The notes beneath the pieces were generated by a model, which worked only from the letters and a program-made list of their open reading frames with translations, was not told the origin of the DNA and searched no databases. DNA of 64,000 nucleotides from Taklimakanibacter lacteus (GTDB lineage: Bacteria; Pseudomonadota; Alphaproteobacteria; Rhizobiales; Aestuariivirgaceae): contig QOZQ01000006.1 of assembly GCA_003576695.1 (NCBI GenBank), positions 124,001-188,000 on the forward strand, given 5' to 3'. Both the position numbers and the translations under genes were made by a program. Positions 34,448 to 42,878 of the stretch are shown in pieces (the stretch's first letter is position 1; every line of letters starts with the position of its first letter).

Positions 34448-34910
34448 CCGCGGCTTCGCGCCGGAAGCCGGCGCGCTGGCCGGCGATCGCCCAATAGACG
34501 AGGCCGGCGATCCAGGCGGAGAGCAGGATCGCCATGGTGACAAGCCAGCGGTCGCGATTCATTTCTGAGAACCAGACCGGCACCAGCAGCAGGCCGGCAA
34601 TGCCGGCGAGCAGCGTGGCGATCAGGAGATGCAGCCACAAGGCGCGCAAGCCGAAGATCTCGGTGAGCCCGTTGAGGATCGCCGCCGGGATGATGGTCAG
34701 GATCATCACGATCCACAGGACATAGAAGAGGATGATCGGCATCATGATCAGCGCATAGGGCGCGAAGCCCGCCAGTTGCCAGAGCTGGCTGTCGGGATTG
34801 AACGTGCTCATGAGGATGAGAAGGCTGGGAAAGGCCGCCGCTCCCGCCGCGAGCCCGGCGAAATAGCCCAGCACGACAAAGGCAATGCGCTTGGCGATGT
34901 GGGCGATCAT
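34422..34910 (-). CDS. Integral membrane protein, paralogue of its upstream neighbour
   Basis: A 162-residue protein with about four hydrophobic helices (roughly 8-30, 45-72, 84-108, 122-142). It starts MIAHIAKRI and has GLVYWAIAGQRAG near the end, both shared with the next gene upstream, which it overlaps by 4 bp (ATGA). I do not recognise a family. The unit GNAT-membrane-membrane looks like an operon. The ATG at 34910 is chosen over a longer frame that lacks these hallmarks. Confidence 0.75.
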   Translation of the reverse strand: MIAHIAKRIAFVVLGYFAGLAAGAAAFPSLLILMSTFNPDSQLWQLAGFAPYALIMMPIILFYVLWIVMILTIIPAAILNGLTEIFGLRALWLHLLIATLLAGIAGLLLVPVWFSEMNRDRWLVTMAILLSAWIAGLVYWAIAGQRAGFRREAAVTVSAQPS

Positions 34911-35338
34911 GCAGCGATGCTCCTCATTGACCAGCCCGCCTGCCGGCCGGCGATGGCCCAATAGATGAGGCCGCCCACCAAGACGGATAGATATGCGACC
35001 ACCATAGCAAGGGGCGAGTACGGAGGTGACATCAAGAGGATGGAGACGGCGAGAACAAGCACCCAGCCGATCAGATAGATCCAAAGACGCCGCCAGCGAA
35101 AAGTCTCCGCAGCCGAAATAAATGCCAGAGCCGGTAGGAACGGGTAGATAAGCATTTCGGTCAGCGAAAAGATGAGCGCCGTATATTCAGGGCCAACAAT
35201 ATGACCCTCGCTGGTCCAATAATATGCAGTAGGTCCAGTCACCAAGGTGACCCGCCAGACTGGCAGGGCGCTCACCACCATGGCCGCCGCATAACCCACC
35301 ATGATGAGCCCGATGCGCTTGGCGATATGAGCGATCAT
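34907..35338 (-). CDS. Integral membrane protein, tandem paralogue
   Basis: A 143-residue protein with about four hydrophobic helices. The N-terminus [18 protein letters not shown] and C-terminus GGLIYWAIAGRQAGWS match the downstream gene, indicating tandem duplication followed by strong divergence of the middle. Its base composition is less GC-rich than neighbours over about 35.0-35.3 kb. It overlaps the GNAT gene stop (ATGA) and the next membrane gene (ATGA). The function is unknown. Confidence 0.75.
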   Translation of the reverse strand: MIAHIAKRIGLIMVGYAAAMVVSALPVWRVTLVTGPTAYYWTSEGHIVGPEYTALIFSLTEMLIYPFLPALAFISAAETFRWRRLWIYLIGWVLVLAVSILLMSPPYSPLAMVVAYLSVLVGGLIYWAIAGRQAGWSMRSIAA

Positions 35339-35814
35339 GCGAGGTCCTTCGTCATGAAAACGGAATTGGGATCTTCCTTATATTTTCCGAAGGGATCGCG
35401 CAGGCAATAGCCCCGGGCAGAGTAAAGCCCGCGCGCCGCGTGGCTGTCGGCGCCTGTTTCGAGATCGATGCGCGTGAGCTGCAAGTCTCGCGCTTTCGCC
35501 TCGACGATCTCGAGCAATGCTTTCGATAGTCCAAGCCCGCGCGCGGCGGGACGCAGGAACATGCTCTTGAGCTCGCCCGATCCATCATCATGGCGAAGCA
35601 GCGCCGCGCAGCCGACCAGCGCGCCATCGAGCCTTGCCGTCCAGAAGGTGATTTCCGGCCGGTCGAGCTGATCGAGCGGCAGCGCATGGACGCTTTCGGG
35701 CGGCGAATGGGCATAGGAATGCGCCAGACGTTCCCTGATCAATTCGGCGATTTCAGTGCCCCGCGGCGCTTCGGCGGTGATGGTGAGACGGGCCTGGGCC
35801 AAAGCCTCAGGCAC
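35335..35814 (-). CDS. GNAT family N-acetyltransferase
   Basis: A 159-residue single GNAT domain. The acetyl-CoA site is in [29 protein letters not shown] (R/Q-x-x-G-x-G variant) and the C-terminal strand-helix is [28 protein letters not shown]. The substrate is unknown. It starts at GTG 35814, overlapping the end of rlmN by 8 bp, and overlaps the next membrane gene by 4 bp, so rlmN, this gene and both membrane genes are likely co-transcribed. Confidence 0.85.
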   Translation of the reverse strand: MPEALAQARLTITAEAPRGTEIAELIRERLAHSYAHSPPESVHALPLDQLDRPEITFWTARLDGALVGCAALLRHDDGSGELKSMFLRPAARGLGLSKALLEIVEAKARDLQLTRIDLETGADSHAARGLYSARGYCLRDPFGKYKEDPNSVFMTKDLA

Positions 35815-37018
35815 TGGCAGGTGCCGCGTCGAGCGCCTGGCGCTCCTTGGCCCTGAGGCGCTGGCTTTCCGACTTCAGCTGCCCGCAGGCCGCCATGATG
35901 TCGCGCCCGCGCGGTGTCCTGACCGGCGAGGCATAGCCGGCGCGGTTCAGCACTTCGGCGAAACGCTCGATCGTGTCCCAGTCGGAGCATTCATATTGCG
36001 TGCCGGGCCAGGGATTGAACGGGATGAGATTGACCTTGGCCGGAATGCCCTTCAAGAGCTGCACCAGCCGCCTGGCATCGGCCAGCGTGTCATTGACGCC
36101 CTTCAGCATCACATATTCGAAAGTGATGCGCCGCGCATTGGAGAGCCCCGGATAGGCGCGGCAGGCAGCGAGCAGGTCGCTGATCGGATATTTCCTGTTG
36201 AGCGGCACCAGCCCGTTGCGGATCTCATCCGTCGTGCCATGCAGCGAGATGGCGAGCATGGTGCCGATCTCCGCCCCGGCACGCACGATCTCAGGGACGA
36301 CGCCCGAGGTCGAGAGCGTGATGCGCCGCTTCGACAGCGAGATGCCCTCGCCGTCGGAGACGATCTCCATCGCGGCTTTCACATTGTCGAAATTATAGAG
36401 CGGCTCGCCCATGCCCATGAGCACCACATTGGTGACATAGCGCCCGCCGAGGGGCGGTGTCGGATGGACTTCGAGCTGATGCGGCCATTCCTCCAGCCGG
36501 TCGCGCGCGATGAGCACCTGGCCGACGATCTCGCCCGCGGTGAGGTTGCGCACCAGCTTCTGGGTGCCGGTGTGGCAGAAGGTGCAGGTGAGCGTGCAGC
36601 CGACCTGGCTCGAGATGCACAAGGTGCCCCGGTCTTCCTCGGGGATATAGACCATCTCGACTTCATGGCGCTGGCCGCGATCATCGCGCGGCAGCTTGAG
36701 CAGCCATTTGCGCGTGCCGTCGCTCGAGATCTGCTCGGTGACGACTTCCAGACGGTCGATCGAGAACACCTCGTCGAGCTTCTGGCGCAGATCCTTGGAG
36801 ATGTCGCTCATCTGGGCGAAGGAGGTGACGCCGCGATGATAGACCCAGCTCCAGATCTGGCGCATGCGCATGCGCTGCTGCTTCTCGGGGATTCCGGCCT
36901 TCGCCAGGGCCTCGCTCAGCTCGGCGCGCGTCAGGCCGATGAGCGGCAGCTTCGCCGCCCCGGGAACCAGGGGTTCCGGGCGCCCTTTATGCGCAATATC
37001 GAGCGTGATCGCGGTCAT
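35807..37018 (-). CDS. rlmN: Dual-specificity 23S rRNA/tRNA m2A methyltransferase RlmN
   Basis: A 403-residue radical-SAM methylsynthase. The cluster motif is [14 protein letters not shown] (C-x3-C-x2-C), with [12 protein letters not shown] and [13 protein letters not shown]-terminal [10 protein letters not shown] holds the catalytic Cys that forms the protein-RNA intermediate. It methylates C2 of A2503 in 23S rRNA and A37 in some tRNAs. It is the first gene of a run that continues into the GNAT and membrane genes. Confidence 0.96.
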   Translation of the reverse strand: MTAITLDIAHKGRPEPLVPGAAKLPLIGLTRAELSEALAKAGIPEKQQRMRMRQIWSWVYHRGVTSFAQMSDISKDLRQKLDEVFSIDRLEVVTEQISSDGTRKWLLKLPRDDRGQRHEVEMVYIPEEDRGTLCISSQVGCTLTCTFCHTGTQKLVRNLTAGEIVGQVLIARDRLEEWPHQLEVHPTPPLGGRYVTNVVLMGMGEPLYNFDNVKAAMEIVSDGEGISLSKRRITLSTSGVVPEIVRAGAEIGTMLAISLHGTTDEIRNGLVPLNRKYPISDLLAACRAYPGLSNARRITFEYVMLKGVNDTLADARRLVQLLKGIPAKVNLIPFNPWPGTQYECSDWDTIERFAEVLNRAGYASPVRTPRGRDIMAACGQLKSESQRLRAKERQALDAAPASA

Positions 37019-37072
37019 GATGCCGGCCTCATAGCATAGATGCTCAAAAAATGGAAAATGGGCGGTTTTCCC

Positions 37073-37450
37073 TCACAATCCGCCCGTTTTCTCGTATGTA
37101 ATGGCCACTCCGCCGCTAACATCCAAGCGCTTATTTTCATGGGCGCCGTCTGGGACGGTAACGGATAAAGACGTATCGCTCGCCCAGCGAATGCCCAGCT
37201 CCTGTTTGTCCTTGAGAACCAGTACGGGCGGATACTCATCCCGATCAAACGCTGCGTCCGACGGCAAGACGCTCAGCTGGGTGTTGAAGCCTGTCGTCGC
37301 GCCGCAATCGACACCGAATACGACTGCCACCATCTTCCCGTTCGGCGAGAGCACAGAATTTCGTCTATCGACGTCGCAATCGGGCAGACAGGCGGCCAGC
37401 AGCAAGGTTATCCCGGCAATCACCGACGGGGCGAGCCATCGGATCTTCAT
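37073..37450 (-). CDS. Small lipoprotein, DUF5412-like
   Basis: A 125-residue lipoprotein: signal helix VIAGITLLLAAC with Cys21 as the lipidation residue. The mature part begins SPNGKMVAVVFGVDCGATTGFNTQLSVL, which resembles the SPDGK...DCGATTG pattern of DUF5412 proteins. It ends with a Gly-rich strand. It is 7 bp downstream of the IalB-family gene on the same strand, so probably one transcript. The function is unknown. Confidence 0.7.
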   Translation of the reverse strand: MKIRWLAPSVIAGITLLLAACLPDCDVDRRNSVLSPNGKMVAVVFGVDCGATTGFNTQLSVLPSDAAFDRDEYPPVLVLKDKQELGIRWASDTSLSVTVPDGAHENKRLDVSGGVAITYEKTGGL

Positions 37451-37457
37451 GGATAGC

Positions 37458-37982
37458 CTATTTGCAGGCGGCGTCGATCTTGGCCAGCGCCTGGGCGAGG
37501 CCCTTCAGCGAATAGGAATCGAGGGTCTCGGTGCCGCGCCAGGACGCGCCCTTGATGGTGAGCTTCTGGCCCTTCTTCATCGCGCCCACGATTTCCTTGT
37601 CCTTGGCCGCCGTGTCGGCCCAGGCGCCGTCGCCATTGGCGAAGAGCTCGAAATCCGTGGCATCGATCGTGAGCTGAACCGGCGTGTCCTTCTTGAACGG
37701 ATAGCCGATGATGGTCGACACCTCGTTGCGGACACTCTGGGAAGGCCTGTGGGTGACGAGCAGGAAGGCCGGGTCGCGCTTGGCGTTCTTGGGCGACTGG
37801 ACCTTGGGCTGAGAGGAAATGTAGCAGACCTTGCCGCCCTGGGCCTTGTAGGTATAGGCGGCCCAGTCGCCGAACTTGCCGAGATCGGTCGGCTGGGGAG
37901 CCTGTGCCAAAGCGGGAACGAGCCCGGCCAGAACCGCCAAAGGCGCCAAAACAACGGACCATGCCGCCGGCTTGCAAATCAT
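37458..37982 (-). CDS. Invasion-associated locus B (IalB) family protein
   Basis: A 174-residue exported protein: signal peptide VVLAPLAVLAGLVPALAQA, then the IalB-like pattern FGDWAAYTYKAQGGKVCYISSQPKVQSP, LLVTHRPSQSVRNEVSTIIGYPF and the C-terminal SLKGLAQALAKIDAACK. Two Cys residues (VCYI and the terminal CK) could pair in the periplasm. IalB was named from Bartonella invasion, but the family is widespread in free-living Rhizobiales. It has a good GAGG site before its ATG. Confidence 0.87.
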   Translation of the reverse strand: MICKPAAWSVVLAPLAVLAGLVPALAQAPQPTDLGKFGDWAAYTYKAQGGKVCYISSQPKVQSPKNAKRDPAFLLVTHRPSQSVRNEVSTIIGYPFKKDTPVQLTIDATDFELFANGDGAWADTAAKDKEIVGAMKKGQKLTIKGASWRGTETLDSYSLKGLAQALAKIDAACK

Positions 37983-38038
37983 GTCGAAAACCTCATTCCC
38001 ACCGCCCGCTGGGGCCAGTCCGGCCCTAACTGCTTTAA

Positions 38039-38087
38039 CAATCTGACCGGATTTGGGCGGCGAGCCCGTGACTATTTGGTCAGATTG
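38039..38087. promoter_or_regulatory. Long-spaced dyad upstream of mcd
   Basis: CAATCTGACC (38039-38048) and GGTCAGATTG (38078-38087) are perfect 10-bp inverted repeats separated by 29 bp, in the divergent gap between the IalB gene and mcd, 64 bp before the mcd start. Spacing suits a dimer-of-dimers or looped operator. Which of the two genes it controls is not known. Confidence 0.5.
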
Positions 38088-38151
38088 CGCCGGCAGTTGT
38101 GCTCATGTAACCGGATATTCACGATGCAGGCTAACCTGTGGAGCTTGACGA

Positions 38152-39840
38152 ATGGTTGCTGTGGCCGAAATCAGCCGGGAAAGCCCGGTGCTCGCCGACC
38201 TCCCCCATCTCCTTGCGGAAGCGCATGACGCCGTGGGCACCCTTTACGGTCAGGCCAGGGCCCGCATCCATGCCCGCGTGGCGCCCGGCGGCAAATTGTC
38301 GGGCCATCTCATCGACCGCGAGCAGCATGCGGTCCATGGGCTGGCCTGGCTCGCCACCTATGAGGCGGTCCTGCGCGAGCTTTCGGCCTATGCCGCCCGC
38401 CTCGCCGGCCAGGGGAAATTCGCCGAGACCGAGCAACTCCTCGTCCAGATCGCGGTGGGCGAATATCTGAACCAGGTCTGGGGCGGCATCCCGATGAACC
38501 AGGCGGAGTTCGCCAGACTCGCCGATCTGGGCCTCACCCGTAGCGACCTCTCGGCCTTCGACCGGCCGGGCGTCCAGGCCCTCCTCGCCTCGGGCAGCAC
38601 GGCGCCGGCCCGCGCGCGCCTCGTCGAGCTCATGGTGGCGGCACAGGGCCAGGCGACCTTAGGCGATTGCGGCCTCGACAGCACGCTGGAGGAGATGCGC
38701 CTGAGCATGCGCCGCTTCGTCGAGGACAAGGTGAAGCCTCATGCGCATGAATGGCATCTCGCCAATGACTATGTGCCGATGGAGATCGTGGACGAGCTGG
38801 CGGCACTCGGCGTCTTCGCGCTGACCCTGCCCGAGCAGCATGGCGGCCTGGGGCTCGGCAAGGAATCCATGTGCGTCGTCTCGGAGGAATTGTCGCGCGG
38901 CTGGATCGCCGTCGGCTCGCTCGGCACCAGGGCCGAGATCGCCTGCGAGCTCATCATGGGCGGCGGCACCGAGGCGCAGAAGCAATACTGGCTGCCCAGG
39001 ATCGCGACGGGCGAGATCCTGCCCACCGCCGTCTTCACCGAGCCCAATACCGGCTCTGATCTCGGCTCCCTGCGCACCCGCGCCGTGAAGGACGGCGATG
39101 TCTACAAGATCACCGGCAACAAGACCTGGATCACCCATCCGGCGCGCGCCGATATCATGACGCTGCTTGCCCGCACCGATCCGAATGAGCCGGGCTATAA
39201 GGGCCTCTCGATGTTCATTGCCGAGAAGCCGCGCGGCGACGATGCCGATCCCTTCCCCGCCAAGGGCATGTCGGGCAGCGAGATCGAGGTGCTGGGCTAT
39301 CGCGGCATGAAGGAATATGAGATCCGCTTCGAGGATTTCGAGGTCAGGGCCGCCAATCTCTTAGGGGGCACGGAAGGCCACGGCTTCAAGCAGCTGATGC
39401 AGACTTTCGAATCGGCGCGCATCCAGACCGCGGCACGCGCCCTGGGCGTGGCGCAGAACGCGCTCGATGTCGGGCTCGATTATGCGACGACGCGCATCCA
39501 GTTCGGCAAGCCGATCATCGCCTTCCCGCGCATCGCCGACAAGCTGGCGCTGATGGCGGCCGAGATCATGGCCGCCCGCCAGCTCGTCTATCATTCGGCG
39601 CGCGAGAAGGACGCCGGGCGGCGCTGCGATCTCGAAGCCGGCATGGCCAAGCTCCTGGGCGCCCGCGTCGCCTGGTCGGCCGCCGACAATGCATTGCAGA
39701 TCCATGGCGGCAATGGCTTCGCGCTCGAATTCCAGATCTCGCGCATCTTGTGCGATGCCCGCATCCTCAACATCTTCGAGGGCGCCGCCGAGATCCAGGC
39801 GCAGGTCATCGCGCGCCGCCTGCTTGAAGGCGGCAATTGA
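38152..39840 (+). CDS. mcd: (2S)-methylsuccinyl-CoA dehydrogenase
   Basis: A 562-residue acyl-CoA dehydrogenase with an extra N-terminal domain of about 150 residues, the hallmark of Mcd compared with about 380-residue family members. FAD and substrate motifs: LPTAVFTEPNTGSDLGSLRTRA, NKTWITHPARADIM, RIQFGKPI and QIHGGNGFALEFQISR. The catalytic Glu lies in IFEGAAEIQAQVIARRLL. It oxidises methylsuccinyl-CoA to mesaconyl-CoA in the EMC pathway. The start has GGAG eight bases upstream. It leads an operon with an SDR and a HIG1-like gene. Confidence 0.92.
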   Translation: MVAVAEISRESPVLADLPHLLAEAHDAVGTLYGQARARIHARVAPGGKLSGHLIDREQHAVHGLAWLATYEAVLRELSAYAARLAGQGKFAETEQLLVQIAVGEYLNQVWGGIPMNQAEFARLADLGLTRSDLSAFDRPGVQALLASGSTAPARARLVELMVAAQGQATLGDCGLDSTLEEMRLSMRRFVEDKVKPHAHEWHLANDYVPMEIVDELAALGVFALTLPEQHGGLGLGKESMCVVSEELSRGWIAVGSLGTRAEIACELIMGGGTEAQKQYWLPRIATGEILPTAVFTEPNTGSDLGSLRTRAVKDGDVYKITGNKTWITHPARADIMTLLARTDPNEPGYKGLSMFIAEKPRGDDADPFPAKGMSGSEIEVLGYRGMKEYEIRFEDFEVRAANLLGGTEGHGFKQLMQTFESARIQTAARALGVAQNALDVGLDYATTRIQFGKPIIAFPRIADKLALMAAEIMAARQLVYHSAREKDAGRRCDLEAGMAKLLGARVAWSAADNALQIHGGNGFALEFQISRILCDARILNIFEGAAEIQAQVIARRLLEGGN

Positions 39841-39841
39841 G

Positions 39842-40681
39842 ATGGCGGCCAATGACCGGACCGTGCTGATCACCGGCTGCTCTTCCGGCATCGGCCATGC
39901 ATCGGCGAAGCTCTTGAAGCAGAAGGGCTGGCGCGTTTTCGCCACCGCCCGCAAGGATGCCGACATCATCCGCCTCGAAGGCGAAGGCTTCGAGGCTTTC
40001 CGCCTCGATTATGCCGAGCCCATCAGCATTGCCGAATGCGTGAGCGAGGTGGCCGAGCGCACGGGGGGCAAGCTCTTCGGGCTCTTCAACAACGGCGCCT
40101 ATGGCCAGCCGGGCGCGGTCGAGGATCTGTCGCGCGCGGCGCTCACCGCCCAGTTCGAGGCCAATGTCTTCGGCTGGCATGAGCTGACGCGCGATTGCCT
40201 GAAGCTGATGCGCGCCAATGGCGGGGGCCGCATCGTCAACAATTCCTCGGTCCTCGGCCTCACCGCGATGAAATGGCGCGGCGCCTATTGCGCCTCCAAA
40301 TTCGCCATCGAGGCCTTGTCCGACACGCTACGGCTCGAGCTCAAGGGCACCGGCATCCATGTCTCGCTGATCGAGCCGGGGCCGATCGCCACGCGCTTCG
40401 TCGAGCACGCGCTGGCCGCTTTCGAGCGCAATATCGATGAGGACAGTTCGCACTACAAGGATGTCTATGCCCGCCAGCGCCAGCGGCTGAACGGCGGCGG
40501 CGCCAAGCGCTTCAAATTGCCGCCGGAGGCGGTGGCGCTGAAGCTTCTGCATGCGCTGGAAAGCCGCAAGCCGCGGCGGCGTTATTATGTGACAGTGCCG
40601 ACCTATGTCATGGCCTGGGCCAGGCGGCTCCTGCCACCGCCGGCGCTGGACCGGCTTCTCGATAAGGCGTCCGATCAATGA
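39842..40681 (+). CDS. Short-chain dehydrogenase/reductase
   Basis: A 279-residue classical SDR. Cofactor motif TGCSSGIGHASA (residues about 11-22), NNGAYGQPG, catalytic Ser in NNSSVLG and YCASK (Tyr and Lys). It starts one base after the mcd stop and overlaps the next gene by 4 bp, so it is co-transcribed. Possible roles include lipid, retinoid-like or acyl-CoA-linked reduction; the mcd context does not define a known EMC step for it. Confidence 0.88.
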   Translation: MAANDRTVLITGCSSGIGHASAKLLKQKGWRVFATARKDADIIRLEGEGFEAFRLDYAEPISIAECVSEVAERTGGKLFGLFNNGAYGQPGAVEDLSRAALTAQFEANVFGWHELTRDCLKLMRANGGGRIVNNSSVLGLTAMKWRGAYCASKFAIEALSDTLRLELKGTGIHVSLIEPGPIATRFVEHALAAFERNIDEDSSHYKDVYARQRQRLNGGGAKRFKLPPEAVALKLLHALESRKPRRRYYVTVPTYVMAWARRLLPPPALDRLLDKASDQ

Positions 40682-40866
40682 GCTTCTTCGACTATCTCGT
40701 TCCCCTGGCCATCGCCGCGGTCTTCATCGTCCTCTGCCTCGGTCTGTGGAACATGATGCGCGGCGGGCCGGGCAACGTCTCCCAGCAGTTCATGCGCTGG
40801 CGCGTCATCCTGCAATTCGCGGCGATCATCATCATCATGGCGGCGATCTGGTTTGCGGGGAGGTAG
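40678..40866 (+). CDS. HIG1-domain-like twin transmembrane protein
   Basis: A 62-residue protein with two hydrophobic helices (about 6-24 and 43-59) around a basic loop, MMRGGPGNVSQQFMRWRVILQF, matching the short bacterial HIG1-type (hypoxia-induced, respiratory supercomplex factor) proteins. It overlaps the SDR gene by ATGA. Function by homology would be association with cytochrome oxidase; this is inference. Confidence 0.75.
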   Translation: MSFFDYLVPLAIAAVFIVLCLGLWNMMRGGPGNVSQQFMRWRVILQFAAIIIIMAAIWFAGR

Positions 40867-40878
40867 TCACACTCTTCT

Positions 40879-40913
40879 CCTTCCCCGTTTGCGGGGAAGG
40901 TGGCGCGAAGCGC
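40879..40913. repeat. Short palindromic repeat, possible terminator of the mcd operon
   Basis: CCTTCCCCG (40879-40887) and CGGGGAAGG (40892-40900) form a 9-bp stem with a 4-nt loop, followed by a second stem GGCG/CGCC with CGAA-type loop to about 40913. This is the familiar GGGGAAGGTGGCGCGAAGCGCC Rhizobiales repeat. It comes 12 bases after the HIG1-like stop. Confidence 0.7.
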
Positions 40914-41007
40914 CGGATGGGGTCGGGCATCAGGCGAAACCCTTGAAAACGCGGCGTCCGATCACCACATGAACGCGCGATTTCGGCAATGAGGGGGTGC
41001 GCTTCCC

Positions 41008-41358
41008 ATGGTCATCACCAGCAACGAGCAGAAAGTACGGTCCGGCTTCTGGCCCAAACTGGCCCGCGTCTTCGCGGCGATTCCCTTCGCCGAGGACGCT
41101 GTCGCTGCCTATTACTGCGCCTTCGACCGCGCGACGCCGCTCAAGGTGAAAGGCATCCTGCTCGGCGCGCTCGCTTATTTCGTGCTGCCGGTCGATGCCA
41201 TTCCCGATTTCGTGCTGGGGCTCGGCTTCACCGACGACATGGCGGTGCTCCTGACCGCGATCAGCATGATCCGCACCCATCTCAGACCTGAGCACTATGA
41301 CAAGGCGCGCGAGACCCTGGCGCGGCTGAAGAAGGGCGAGAAGCTCGCTGCCGACTAG
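41008..41358 (+). CDS. YkvA/DUF1232 family membrane protein
   Basis: A 116-residue protein with the DUF1232 signature TPLKVKGILLGALAYFVLPVDAIPDFVLGLGFTDDMAVLLTAI, a hydrophobic hairpin with conserved P-x-D-x-x-P-D. Members are small inner-membrane proteins of unknown role. The ATG at 41008 follows GAGGGGGTG. It overlaps the convergent Lrp gene by 4 bp at a shared CTAG. Confidence 0.86.
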   Translation: MVITSNEQKVRSGFWPKLARVFAAIPFAEDAVAAYYCAFDRATPLKVKGILLGALAYFVLPVDAIPDFVLGLGFTDDMAVLLTAISMIRTHLRPEHYDKARETLARLKKGEKLAAD

Positions 41359-41828
41359 GCCCGCGCCATCAGCTTGCGCCCGACAGTCTTCGGCTTTTCC
41401 GCCCTGAGCACGACCGAGGTCGTCACCGCGCCGAAACGGCCCAGCGCATCGACGATGCTCTCGAGCCCCAAAGGCGACGGCACGATCACCTTGAGAAAGA
41501 AGCAGTCCTCGCCGGTGAGCCTCAGCACCTCGATCACTTCCGGCATGCTGGCGAACTGCTTGAGGCAGGCCGCGATATGCTCATGCGTGGTGCGCAGGCG
41601 GATGACCGCCATGGTGCCGAGTCCGAGCTTCGCCAGATCGACGGTCGCTCTATAGCCGGTGACGATGCCGCGCTCTTCGAGCCGCTTCACCCGCTCCGAC
41701 ACGGCCGGTTGCGACAGGCCGACCCGCCGCCCGAGCTCGGTGATGTTGATGCGCCCGTCTTCCTGCAGGATCTCGATGATCGCGAGATCGGTGGGATCGA
41801 GGCGGATGGACCTGGCGCTGTTCTTCAT
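41355..41828 (-). CDS. Lrp/AsnC family transcriptional regulator
   Basis: A 157-residue Lrp-type regulator: HTH LDPTDLAIIEILQEDGRINITELGRRVGLSQPAVSERVKRLEERGIVTGY, then a RAM domain with LRLTGEDCFFLKVIV. A basic MKNSARSIR tail precedes the HTH. The start at 41828 is chosen because the open frame further upstream shows no family sequence. It is divergent from a serine hydrolase gene with a 108-bp gap; its own target is unknown. Confidence 0.88.
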   Translation of the reverse strand: MKNSARSIRLDPTDLAIIEILQEDGRINITELGRRVGLSQPAVSERVKRLEERGIVTGYRATVDLAKLGLGTMAVIRLRTTHEHIAACLKQFASMPEVIEVLRLTGEDCFFLKVIVPSPLGLESIVDALGRFGAVTTSVVLRAEKPKTVGRKLMARA

Positions 41829-41936
41829 GGTGACCTTTGATTCATCGGCTGTGGCGGCTCTTTTCCGATGCGCCGCCATTCTACGCGGAAAATTCCTGCC
41901 TACAATTTCCCTCGTGAATTGCTGGAAGGAGCATGC

Positions 41937-42473
41937 ATGACCGACTTCATCGTCCTGCCGGGCATCGGCGGATCGGACGACCATCACTGGCAGAGCCTTT
42001 GGGAGGCCGACAACAAGGCGATGCGCCGCTTTGCGCCGGCAAGCTGGGATGCGCCCGATTTCACCAACTGGATGGCGGCGCTGGAGCTTGCGGTGGCGAC
42101 GGCGCCCTCACCGCCGGTGCTGATCGCCCACAGCCTGAGCTGCCTGCTCGTCGCCCACTGGCAGAGGAAATCGGGCCTCCCGGTCAAAGGCGCCTTCCTC
42201 GTCGCCGTGCCGGATCCCGCGTCCCCGCCTTTTCCGGCCGCGGCACATGCTTTCGCTTCGGCCCCCCGGGAACGTTTCCGTTTTCCCTGCCTGATCATCG
42301 CCAGCAGCAACGATCCTTATGGCTCGCTGGATTATGCGCAAGCGCGGGCGGCGCAATGGGGCGGCGACTGCCGCTTGGTGGGCGCGCTCGGCCATATCAG
42401 CTCAAGCAGCAATCTCGGGCGCTGGCCGGAAGGCCTGGCCATGCTGACGGCCTTCCACTCGGCCTGCTTATGA
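41937..42473 (+). CDS. RBBP9/YdeN-family serine hydrolase
   Basis: A 178-residue alpha/beta hydrolase. N-terminal VLPGIGGSDDHHWQSLWE is typical of PF06821. The putative triad is Ser in AHSLSCLL, Asp in SSNDPYGS and His in GALGHISS. Substrates in this family are mostly unknown small esters. The start at 41937 has GGAAGGAG upstream and sits in an overlapping ATGCATGA. It ends in a 6-bp convergent overlap with the ACT-domain gene. Confidence 0.87.
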   Translation: MTDFIVLPGIGGSDDHHWQSLWEADNKAMRRFAPASWDAPDFTNWMAALELAVATAPSPPVLIAHSLSCLLVAHWQRKSGLPVKGAFLVAVPDPASPPFPAAAHAFASAPRERFRFPCLIIASSNDPYGSLDYAQARAAQWGGDCRLVGALGHISSSSNLGRWPEGLAMLTAFHSACL

Positions 42474-42878
42474 CGAGCGTTCCTGCAACTCCTTGAGCAC
42501 GGCGATGGCGCGCTCCGTCATCGCCGCCGGAACGAAAACATGATCATGATGATAGGCGGCGACCATGTTGCAGGGAATTCCCGCCGCTGCGAGCGCGGTC
42601 GCTACGCCGGCGGTCAGCCCGACACCGTCGAGCGCCGAGAACACATCGAGCGTGATGCGCCGCATCGGCATGGCTTCATCGAAGCCCAGGGCTTTCGCGT
42701 CGGACCGCGCCAGGATGAATGTCGTTCCTTCCGCTTCCCGGAACGAGCCGAGCGCCACCGGCATGGCCCGCGCGATCACGCTCGCATCCTTGGTCGTGCA
42801 GAAGACATATTCGCCGTCGGTGAGGACCGGCGTCATCCCGGCGAGCATGGCGCGCGTGTCGCTCACGATCTTTGTCAT
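42468..42878 (-). CDS. ACT-domain protein
   Basis: A 136-residue protein with tandem ACT-like folds: the first half has TDGEYVFCTTKDAS and SFREAEGTTFILARSDA, the second FSALDGVGLTAGVATALAAAGIPCNMVAAYHHDHVFVP, the DGVGLTA...A..GI-CN pattern of amino-acid-binding ACT_7-type proteins. It is likely a small ligand-binding protein rather than an enzyme. It overlaps the quinone oxidoreductase gene by ATGA, giving an EamA-oxidoreductase-ACT operon. Confidence 0.82.
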   Translation of the reverse strand: MTKIVSDTRAMLAGMTPVLTDGEYVFCTTKDASVIARAMPVALGSFREAEGTTFILARSDAKALGFDEAMPMRRITLDVFSALDGVGLTAGVATALAAAGIPCNMVAAYHHDHVFVPAAMTERAIAVLKELQERSS

